From Desulfovibrio sp. UBA6121 (GTDB taxonomy: Bacteria; Desulfobacterota; Desulfovibrionia; Desulfovibrionales; Desulfovibrionaceae), in contig DIVX01000083.1 of assembly GCA_002422505.1 (NCBI GenBank), positions 1 through 5,161 on the forward strand: DNA of 5,161 nt, written 5' to 3'. The position numbers were made by a program, and so were the translations under genes. Positions 1-5,161 of the stretch are shown piece by piece. Numbering within the stretch: position 1 is the stretch's first letter; each line of letters starts with the position of its first letter. Under the pieces are notes generated by a model, which was not told where the DNA came from, did not search any database, and saw only the letters and a program-made list of their open reading frames with translations.

Positions 1-388
<388 letters not shown>

Positions 389-394
389 GGTGCG

Positions 395-399
395 TCCTC
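395..399 (-). promoter_or_regulatory. Ribosome binding site of glyA
   Basis: The minus strand reads GAGGA, six bases before the glyA ATG at 388. This is a normal spacing and supports the chosen start. Confidence 0.75.
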
Positions 400-444
400 G
401 TGTGGCTTATGTATGCCCAGTGGTTGCGCTGGCGCGGGCGTCAG

Positions 445-1683
445 CTAATCCGTGTAACGCTTGAAAAGCATGCAGCCGTTGGTGCCGCCGAAGCCAAAGG
501 AGTTGGACAGGGCGTATTCGACCTGCTGTTTCCTGGGGCCGTCCGCGCAGTAGTCCAGGTCGCATTCGGGGTCCGGGGTGATCTGGTTCACGGTGCCGGG
601 AATGGTGCCGGTTGCGAGCGTCATGACGCTGAACACAGCCTCCACGCCGCCCGCCGCGCCCAGCAGGTGCCCAATCTGGCCCTTGTTGCTGCAGATGACG
701 ATGTTCTTCGCATGGGCGCCGAAGACCGTCTTGATGGCCCGCGTTTCGCCCAGGTCGCCCAGGTGGGTGGAGGTGGCGTGGGCGTTGATGTGGTCCACGG
801 CGCTGGGGGCTATGCCAGCTTCCTCGATGGCCTTCTGCATGGCGATGGCCGCGCCGGAGCCGTCCTCGGGCGGGGCGGCCATGTGGTAAGCGTCGCCGGA
901 GGCGCCGGCTCCCACCACCTCGGCCAGGATCTTGGCGCCGCGCGCTTTTGCGTGGTCCAGGCTTTCCAGCAACATGAGCCCGCAGCCTTCGCCGATGATG
1001 AACCCGTCGCGGTCCTTGTCGAAAGGACGGGAGGCGTGTTCCGGGTCGTCGTTGCGGGTGGACATGGCCTTCATGGCGTTGAATCCGGCAAAGGCCAGGG
1101 GGGTGATGGTCGATTCCGCGCCGCCGCAGATCATGATATCGTTGCGGCCCAGCTTGATTTCGGAAAACGCGCAGCCGATGGCGTGCGTGCCGGAGGCGCA
1201 GGCCGTGGTGGTGCAGATGTTGGCCCCGCGCGCGCCGTGCTCAATGGACACCATGCCCGCCGCCATGTTGGCGATGATGGTGGGGATGAAGAACGGGCTG
1301 ATGCGGCCCGGCCCGGAGTCCATGAGCTTCTGGTGCTGGTGCTCTATGCCGTCCAGCCCGCCCAGGCCCACGCCGATGATGACGCCTGCGCGGTGGGCCT
1401 TCTCGGGCGGGATGGCGTAGTTCGCCTGCTCCATGAGCATTTTGGATGTGCTCACGGCGTACTGGACGAACTTTTCCATGCGTCGCGCGGCTTTGGCGTT
1501 AATGTACTTGGTCGGATCAAAGCCCTTGACCTCGCCGGCGATCTGCGTGTCGTGCCCGGTCGCGTCGAAGGTGGTGAGTTTGGCTATGCCGGATTTCCCG
1601 GCCAGCAGGTTCTCCCAGCTCGATTTGATATCGTTGCCAAGGGGGGTGATGGCGGCCACAGCCGTAACGACAACCCTGTTCAT
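445..1683 (-). CDS. fabF: 3-oxoacyl-ACP synthase II (beta-ketoacyl-ACP synthase II)
   Basis: FabF condenses malonyl-ACP with acyl-ACP to lengthen the chain by two carbons. It is a cytosolic thiolase-fold homodimer. The 412-residue product matches the family length. The triad is Cys162 (TTACASG), His302 (NAHATST) and His339 (GHLLGAAG), supported by Lys334. The gating loop GFGGTN (397-402) includes Phe398. A second loop, DAYHMAAPPEDG (264-275), is also typical. Two details differ from E. coli: HATST replaces HGTST, and SNKGQIGH replaces STKSMTGH; the catalytic residues are kept. The ATG at 1683 begins the typical MNRVVVTA strand. An in-frame ATG at 1749 would add 22 residues unlike the family, encoded across the second hairpin. 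The ribosome site is weak (GGA, 9 bases upstream). It lies 123 bases after acpP and 56 bases before glyA. It is assigned as FabF rather than FabB on the overall motifs and its pairing with acpP. Confidence 0.96.
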   Translation of the reverse strand: MNRVVVTAVAAITPLGNDIKSSWENLLAGKSGIAKLTTFDATGHDTQIAGEVKGFDPTKYINAKAARRMEKFVQYAVSTSKMLMEQANYAIPPEKAHRAGVIIGVGLGGLDGIEHQHQKLMDSGPGRISPFFIPTIIANMAAGMVSIEHGARGANICTTTACASGTHAIGCAFSEIKLGRNDIMICGGAESTITPLAFAGFNAMKAMSTRNDDPEHASRPFDKDRDGFIIGEGCGLMLLESLDHAKARGAKILAEVVGAGASGDAYHMAAPPEDGSGAAIAMQKAIEEAGIAPSAVDHINAHATSTHLGDLGETRAIKTVFGAHAKNIVICSNKGQIGHLLGAAGGVEAVFSVMTLATGTIPGTVNQITPDPECDLDYCADGPRKQQVEYALSNSFGFGGTNGCMLFKRYTD

Positions 1684-1722
1684 GCAGACATATCCGTTTT
1701 TTCGGGGGCAGCCCGTGCGAAG

Positions 1723-1766
1723 AAAAGGTAGGAGCGCCCCGCAGCCCAACGCAGGCAGGGCGCTCC
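1723..1766 (-). terminator. Second stem-loop between acpP and fabF (attenuator or processing site)
   Basis: GGAGCGCCC (1731-1739) and GGGCGCTCC (1758-1766) form a perfect 9-bp inverted repeat. Three further pairs inside the 18-base loop, one of them a G-U wobble, could extend the stem to 12 bp. On the transcribed strand the stem is followed by UACC and then UUUU (1723-1726). The U run is short and offset by four bases, so strong termination is doubtful. A partial terminator, a pause, or an RNA-protecting structure that separates acpP from fabF expression are all possible. Confidence 0.5.
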
Positions 1767-1783
1767 GAAAAATCGTGAGGCGG

Positions 1784-1803
1784 AAAATAGGCCGCGCGCG
1801 GCC
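1784..1803 (-). terminator. Hairpin with short U tract right after acpP (possible weak terminator)
   Basis: Bases 1790-1803 form a perfect 14-base palindrome, GGCCGCGCGCGGCC, starting three bases after the acpP stop codon. As RNA it can fold into a 5-bp all-GC stem with a CGCG loop. It is followed on the transcribed strand by UAUUUU. This resembles a short intrinsic terminator or a 3'-end stabilising stem. The stem and U tract are both short, and fabF follows on the same strand. Partial read-through is therefore more likely than full termination. Confidence 0.45.
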
Positions 1804-1806
1804 GTT

Positions 1807-2037
1807 CTACTTGTGCTTCTCGATGTAGTCGATGGCGTCCTTGACCTTGAGGATCTTCTGGGCCTCTTCGTCGTCGATCTCGATGTCAAAGGCTTCTTCC
1901 ATGGCCATGATCAGCTCGGTGAGGTCCAGGGAGTCGGCTCCCAGGTCTTCGACGAAGGAGGCTTCGGGCTTCACTTCGTCGGCGGACACGCCCAGCTGCT
2001 CAACAACAATGCCTTTGACTTTCTCGGCTACGGACAT
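1807..2037 (-). CDS. acpP: Acyl carrier protein
   Basis: ACP is the small acidic cytosolic carrier that holds growing acyl chains as thioesters on a phosphopantetheine arm. It is the partner of FabH, FabG, FabF and PlsX in this window. The 76-residue product has the expected length and the modification site GADSLDL, with Ser36 as the attachment residue. Helix II (LDLTELIMAMEEAFDIEI, 37-54) carries the acidic face that docks partner enzymes. The protein is rich in Glu and Asp apart from a short basic tail (EKHK). The ATG at 2037 is favoured by a strong GGAGGA ribosome site just upstream. Reading further upstream in frame runs into the fabG 3' region and gives a sequence unlike ACP. Two hairpins follow the gene, which could let ACP be made in excess over fabF. 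Confidence 0.98.
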   Translation of the reverse strand: MSVAEKVKGIVVEQLGVSADEVKPEASFVEDLGADSLDLTELIMAMEEAFDIEIDDEEAQKILKVKDAIDYIEKHK

Positions 2038-2040
2038 ATT

Positions 2041-2046
2041 TCCTCC
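2041..2046 (-). promoter_or_regulatory. Strong ribosome binding site of acpP
   Basis: On the minus strand this reads GGAGGA, three bases before the acpP ATG at 2037. It is the best Shine-Dalgarno match in the window. It fixes the acpP start and fits the high expression expected of acyl carrier protein. Confidence 0.85.
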
Positions 2047-2074
2047 AAAAGGTGTTTTAATCGTGACAATCCGG

Positions 2075-2818
2075 TTACATGTACATTCCGCCGTTGACGG
2101 ACAGAACCTGACCAGTGACATAGCCCGCGCCCGGACCGGCAAGGTACGAAACGGCGGCGGCAATGTCCTCGGGCACGCCCAGGCGGCCAAGGGGAATGTT
2201 CTCAAGCATCTTCGAAACAACGGCCTCAGGCAGCACCGAGGTCATCTCGGTCTGGATGAAGCCGGGGGTGACGGCGTTGACGGTGATGTTGCGGCCGGAA
2301 AGCTCCCGCGCCGCGCCCTTGGTGAGGCCGATGAGCCCCGCCTTGGCGGAAACGTAGTTGGCCTGGCCCGCGTTGCCCATCTGCCCCACCACGGAGGCGA
2401 TATTGACGATGCGGCCCTTGCGCTGCTTGACCATGATCTTGGCGGCCTCGCGCAGGCAGGCGAAGGCGCCGGTCAAATTCACCTGAATGACCTTGTCCCA
2501 GTCGTCGTCCTTCATGCGGATGAGCAGGCCGTCTTTGGTGATGCCGGCGTTGTTCACCAGCACCTCCAGGCTCACTTTGTCCTTGATTTCCTCGGTGAAG
2601 AAGGCGCTTACGGCCTCGCGGCTGGAGGCGTCCAGGCGGAAGGCTTTGGCCTCGCCCCCGGCCTCGGTGATGGCGGCCACGGTTTTTTCGGCCTCTTCGG
2701 GCCTGCTCACGTAGGTCAGGTAGACCTCGAACCCGTCTTTGGCGAGGCGCTCGGCGCAGGCGCGGCCAATGCCGCGCGAACCGCCGGTGACCAATGCAAC
2801 CTTGGGCATGTCGCTCAT
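2075..2818 (-). CDS. fabG: 3-oxoacyl-ACP reductase (NADPH-dependent)
   Basis: FabG reduces 3-oxoacyl-ACP to 3-hydroxyacyl-ACP in each elongation cycle. It belongs to the classical short-chain dehydrogenase/reductase family and normally works as a cytosolic tetramer. The 247-residue product shows the Rossmann glycine motif TGGSRGIG (11-18), whose Arg15 fits NADPH preference, and NNAG (89-92). The catalytic set is Asn114, Ser142, Tyr155 and Lys159, the last two in YxxxK. The sequence GQMGNAGQANY before the tyrosine and the C-terminal VNGGMYM are hallmarks of FabG rather than of a generic SDR. The motif usually seen as PGFIETDM reads PGFIQTEM (185-192), a mild change outside the catalytic set. 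The ATG at 2818 has AGGAG four bases upstream. An ATG at codon 4 is a less likely start. The next gene downstream is acpP, its substrate carrier. Confidence 0.97.
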   Translation of the reverse strand: MSDMPKVALVTGGSRGIGRACAERLAKDGFEVYLTYVSRPEEAEKTVAAITEAGGEAKAFRLDASSREAVSAFFTEEIKDKVSLEVLVNNAGITKDGLLIRMKDDDWDKVIQVNLTGAFACLREAAKIMVKQRKGRIVNIASVVGQMGNAGQANYVSAKAGLIGLTKGAARELSGRNITVNAVTPGFIQTEMTSVLPEAVVSKMLENIPLGRLGVPEDIAAAVSYLAGPGAGYVTGQVLSVNGGMYM

Positions 2819-2822
2819 GTGG

Positions 2823-2827
2823 CTCCT
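2823..2827 (-). promoter_or_regulatory. Ribosome binding site of fabG
   Basis: The minus strand reads AGGAG, within GAGAGGAG, four bases before the ATG at 2818. It supports that start over the in-frame ATG three codons later. Confidence 0.75.
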
Positions 2828-2910
2828 CTCTTCAGGCCTGGCTCTCCGGCCCGTGTTCTCGCAGCTTCGTACCCGAAAATCCGCCGGACTGCAAACCCGC
2901 ACTTGCGCCG

Positions 2911-3903
2911 TTAAAAGCGCACCAGGGCCGAGCCCCAGGTGAAGCCGCCGCCAAAGGTGCCCAAAAGCACAAGGTTTCCGGGTTTCACAAAACCTTCGGC
3001 CACGGCCTCGGAAAGGGCCAGCGGCACGGAGGCGGCAGAGGTGTTGCCATATTTCTGCAGGTTGGTGAACACTTTGGACTCGGGCATTTCCAGGCGTTTG
3101 CCCACGGCTTCCACTATGCGCAGGTTGGCCTGGTGCGGAATGAACACGTCCACGTCGGTCTTGTCGAAGGCGTGCTTGGCCAACAGCTCGGCGCAAATGG
3201 AGCTCATGGCGCGCACGGCGTGCTTGTACACCTCGCGTCCGTTCATCTGCACAAAGAAGTCGCTGCGCACGGCCTCGCCCAGCTTGTACGGCGTGCCGGA
3301 GCCGCCGCCCTTTACGGTTAGCAGGTCGCCCATGGCTCCGTCGGAGGCCACGAGCACGTCGAGCACCTGGGGGCAGGGGCCGTTGGGGGCCGTGGCCGAG
3401 AGCACCACCGCGCCCGCGCCGTCGCCGAAGAGAATGCAGGTGCTGCGGTCGGTGTAGTCCACGCGGGAGGACACGATGTCGCAGGCGGCCACGAGGATTT
3501 TGGCCTCCGGGTGCAGGGCCAGAAGCGCCCGCGCGGTTTCCACGGCGTACAAAAAGCCGGAGCACGCGGCGGAGACGTCCATGGACATGCGGCCGCTGAT
3601 GCCCAGCCTGTGGGAAAGCATGCAGGCGGAGGAGGGGATGACCGAGTCTGGCGAGAAGGTGGCCACGATGACGTGGGTCAGCTCGTCGGCCTGCATGCCG
3701 GCCTTCGCCAGGGCGACCTGGGAAGCGCCCAGGCACAGATCCACGCAGGTTTCGCCCTTGAGGGCCACGTGCCGCTCGCGGATGCCGGTGCGCGAGACGA
3801 TCCACTCGTCGTTGGTCTCAACCATGCGCTCGAAATCGGCGTTGGTGAGGACGCTGGTGGGCACACAGTGGCCCAGGCCGCGGATGAAGCAGGGTGTATT
3901 CAT
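2911..3903 (-). CDS. fabH: 3-oxoacyl-ACP synthase III (beta-ketoacyl-ACP synthase III)
   Basis: FabH is a cytosolic thiolase-fold enzyme that starts type II fatty acid synthesis by condensing an acyl-CoA, usually acetyl-CoA, with malonyl-ACP. The 330-residue product has the complete triad: Cys114 in SAACSGF, His257 in IPHQAN and Asn287 in YGNTSAAS. The N-terminal DEWIVSRTGIRERH block (32-45) and the C-terminal GTFGGGFTWGS block (315-325) are also typical. The Cys-to-His distance is 143 residues, about 11 more than in the E. coli enzyme; the extra length appears to fall near the glycine-rich stretch 198-210. I chose the ATG at 3903 because AGAG (3911-3914) sits 7 bases upstream. The in-frame ATG at 3909 would add only two residues and has no spaced ribosome site. 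It lies 89 bases after plsX. The acyl-CoA preference (straight or branched) cannot be read from the sequence. Confidence 0.97.
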   Translation of the reverse strand: MNTPCFIRGLGHCVPTSVLTNADFERMVETNDEWIVSRTGIRERHVALKGETCVDLCLGASQVALAKAGMQADELTHVIVATFSPDSVIPSSACMLSHRLGISGRMSMDVSAACSGFLYAVETARALLALHPEAKILVAACDIVSSRVDYTDRSTCILFGDGAGAVVLSATAPNGPCPQVLDVLVASDGAMGDLLTVKGGGSGTPYKLGEAVRSDFFVQMNGREVYKHAVRAMSSICAELLAKHAFDKTDVDVFIPHQANLRIVEAVGKRLEMPESKVFTNLQKYGNTSAASVPLALSEAVAEGFVKPGNLVLLGTFGGGFTWGSALVRF

Positions 3904-3921
3904 GGGCATGCTCTGTATGGT

Positions 3922-3939
3922 GCCCGCGCAAAGGCGGGC
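3922..3939 (-). other. GC-rich hairpin in the fabH leader
   Basis: GCCCGC (3922-3927) and GCGGGC (3934-3939) form a perfect 6-bp stem with a 6-base loop. It ends 18 bases before the fabH ATG at 3903. No U tract follows, so it is not an intrinsic terminator. It lies just upstream of the weak AGAG ribosome site and could affect fabH translation or mRNA stability. In DNA this GC-rich, a chance stem is also possible. Confidence 0.35.
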
Positions 3940-3992
3940 CGACGAGGTTTTTCGTGTGTCATCCGGTCCTGGGCGGTTGCCCGGGGCCGATC

Positions 3993-5030
3993 TTAGGCCT
4001 TGTGCCTGCTGAACTGGGCGAGTTCGCCGTGGGCGGCGAGCTGTGCGGCCAGATGCTCGTGGGCCTTCTTGTTCACAAAAGTGGCGGCCATGCGGGTGGC
4101 GTTGGTCACGGCCTTCACGTTGCTGGCTCCGTGGCAAACGATGAGGATGCTTTTGAGCCCCAGAAGCGGCGCGCCGCCATACTCGGCGTAGTCCATCATC
4201 TGGGCGAAGTTCTTGAGGGAACGCATGGAGAGCGCCGCGCCCATGCGCGAAAGCATGTGCCGCTTGAGCTCGCGCTTGAGCACGCGGCCAAAGCTTCTGG
4301 CCAGCCCCTCGGACAGCTTGAGGCAGATGTTGCCCACAAACCCGTCGCATACGGCCACGTCGAGGTCGCCGGTGAAGATGTCGCGGCCTTCCACGTTGCC
4401 CACGAAGTTGAGCGAGGTCAGCTTCAGGAGGTCGAAGGCCTCCTTGACCATGACGTTGCCCTTGCCCTCTTCCTCGCCAATGGACAGCAGGCCCACGCGG
4501 GGCTGGGCCACGCCCAGCACGTCGCGGGCGAGCACGTCGCCCATGATGCCGAACTGGGCCAGGTGGAAGGCCTTGGAATCGACGTTGGCGCCCACGTCCA
4601 AAAGCACCACGGGTTCTTTCTCTGTGGGCATTATGCTGGCCAGGGCCGGGCGTTCCACGCCCTTGATGCGGCCAAGCACGAACATGCCGCAGGCGACGGA
4701 CGCCCCGGAGTTGCCCGCGCTCACCACGCCATCGGCGCGGCCTTCCTTCACCAGTTGGCAGGCCACCTGGATGGAGGAGTCCTTCTTGCGGCGCAGGGCG
4801 TCGGAAGGCTTTTCGTCCATATCCACCACCTGGGAGGCGTGGTGGATGCTGATGGGCAGCTGGGCTGCGTCTGCAACGCGCGCAAGCTCGCCGCGAAGGC
4901 TTTCCTCATCACCCACCAGGATGATGTGGATGCCTTCGCGGGCGGCTTGCGCAGCGGCAGGGACGTTGACCCTGGGGCCTATGTCGCCCCCCATCGCGTC
5001 AACGGCTATGCGGGGCGCTTTCTCAAGCAT
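3993..5030 (-). CDS. plsX: Phosphate acyltransferase PlsX
   Basis: PlsX makes acyl-phosphate from acyl-ACP and phosphate. This is the donor used by PlsY in the first step of phospholipid synthesis, and the enzyme acts at the inner face of the membrane. The 345-residue product has the usual family length. It carries the family's conserved blocks in order: VDAMGGD (10-16), the stretch ending EKPSDALRRKKDSS (73-86), SAGNSGA (104-110), DVGAN (145-149), GEEEGKG (185-191), NVEGRDI (212-218), DGFVGN (229-234), YGGAPLLG (284-291) and CHGASN (299-304). The ATG at 5030 places the family's N-terminal block nine residues in, as expected. There is no good Shine-Dalgarno sequence before it. The start codon lies within the end of rpmF, so translation is probably coupled to rpmF. 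The neighbours are fatty acid genes that supply its acyl-ACP substrate. Confidence 0.97.
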   Translation of the reverse strand: MLEKAPRIAVDAMGGDIGPRVNVPAAAQAAREGIHIILVGDEESLRGELARVADAAQLPISIHHASQVVDMDEKPSDALRRKKDSSIQVACQLVKEGRADGVVSAGNSGASVACGMFVLGRIKGVERPALASIMPTEKEPVVLLDVGANVDSKAFHLAQFGIMGDVLARDVLGVAQPRVGLLSIGEEEGKGNVMVKEAFDLLKLTSLNFVGNVEGRDIFTGDLDVAVCDGFVGNICLKLSEGLARSFGRVLKRELKRHMLSRMGAALSMRSLKNFAQMMDYAEYGGAPLLGLKSILIVCHGASNVKAVTNATRMAATFVNKKAHEHLAAQLAAHGELAQFSRHKA

Positions 5031-5161
5031 TCGCGGGCGTCAGGGCCTGGCGGTCTTTGTAGTTGCCACACGCGCTGCACGCGCAGTGGGAAAGAACGGG
5101 CTCGCCGCACTTGCACAGCACGACGTTGGGGGTGGCCACGTGGTCGTGGGAGCGGCGCATG
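5023..5161 (-). CDS. rpmF: 50S ribosomal protein L32, C-terminal part (5' end outside window)
   Basis: This is a structural protein of the large ribosomal subunit, here the last 45 residues before a TGA stop. The visible part opens with MRRSHD, which matches the conserved internal G-M-R-R-S-H-D of bacterial L32. The codon before this Met is cut by the window edge, so the Met is probably internal and not the start. Four cysteines suited to a zinc ribbon follow: C16 and C18 (counted from that Met), then C28 and C31, with an extra C26. The knuckle C16-K-C18 is CxC, whereas the usual form is CxxC. A basic tail (NYKDR) follows. The stop lies inside plsX, and the two genes overlap by 8 bases (5023-5030), as expected for the widespread rpmF-plsX pair. 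The identification is firm; the missing N-terminus cannot be judged. Confidence 0.93.
   Translation of the reverse strand, partial: MRRSHDHVATPNVVLCKCGEPVLSHCACSACGNYKDRQALTPANA

Noticed and set aside
400..1731. A long plus-strand open frame (443 codons) opposite fabF
   Set aside because: It lies antisense to a clear fabF. Its translation is low-complexity, rich in Gly, Ala, Val, Arg and His, with no recognisable motif. Long antisense frames are expected in GC-rich genes with strong third-position bias.
1704..1747. Direct repeat GCAGCCC (1708-1714 and 1741-1747)
   Set aside because: Seven bases in GC-rich DNA is within chance, and one copy lies in the loop of the hairpin already described.
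2038..2074. Possible dedicated acpP promoter, with TTGTCA (minus strand) just after the fabG stop
   Set aside because: No -10-like hexamer lies at a proper spacing before the ribosome site. The match is too weak to annotate.
1807..2220. 137-codon version of the acpP frame
   Set aside because: The extra residues come from the fabG 3' region in another frame. The strong GGAGGA site fixes the start at 2037 and gives a standard 76-residue ACP.
2819..2910. Possible terminator or promoter between fabH and fabG
   Set aside because: Only 4-bp stems such as GGCC with GGCC, and a lone TTTT run, can be found. There is no stem followed by a U tract and no convincing -35/-10 pair.
1832..2914. A plus-strand open frame of 360 codons opposite acpP and fabG
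   Set aside because: It spans two well-supported genes and the gap between them on the other strand and resembles no family. It is a codon-bias shadow.
2075..3805. Upstream extension of the fabG frame into fabH, giving 576 codons
   Set aside because: The extra N-terminal part is fabH read in a wrong frame and is rich in Arg, Gly and Ala. The ATG at 2818 with its ribosome site gives a normal full-length FabG, so this is not a fusion protein.
2911..4350. Upstream extension of the fabH frame into plsX, giving 479 codons
   Set aside because: The added residues are out-of-frame plsX sequence. The ATG at 3903 gives a complete FabH of normal length.

Overview
The window is a compact block of bacterial housekeeping genes. 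Every gene reads on the minus strand, so the direction of transcription runs from high to low coordinates. In that order it holds the 3' end of rpmF (ribosomal protein L32), plsX, fabH, fabG, acpP, fabF and the 5' part of glyA. The DNA is GC-rich, with strong G/C preference at third codon positions. The gene order, a zinc-ribbon-type L32, the lack of fabD between fabH and fabG, and glyA directly after fabF together resemble sulfate-reducing deltaproteobacteria (Desulfovibrio and relatives). That assignment is an inference from recalled gene order, not from a database search.

Layout: rpmF fragment (5023-5161) overlaps plsX (3993-5030) by 8 bases. An 89-base gap containing a GC-rich hairpin leads to fabH (2911-3903). 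A 92-base gap with no convincing signal leads to fabG (2075-2818). A 37-base gap with a strong ribosome binding site leads to acpP (1807-2037). A 123-base gap with two tandem hairpins leads to fabF (445-1683). A 56-base gap leads to glyA (1-388, cut by the window edge). No gap exceeds 300 bases, and I see no tRNA, rRNA, mobile element or CRISPR array.

The genes form one metabolic unit. PlsX converts acyl-ACP to acyl-phosphate for phospholipid synthesis. FabH starts each fatty acid by condensing acetyl-CoA with malonyl-ACP. FabG performs the first reduction of each cycle. AcpP carries the growing chain, and FabF elongates it. L32 ties the cluster to ribosome production, and GlyA supplies glycine and one-carbon units. 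All catalytic residues I looked for are present, so the genes appear intact.

I found no undescribed biological system. The points most worth a second look are the tandem hairpins just after acpP, the CxC spacing in the L32 zinc ribbon, the SD-less overlapping plsX start, the absent fabD, and lineage-type substitutions around the FabF active site.
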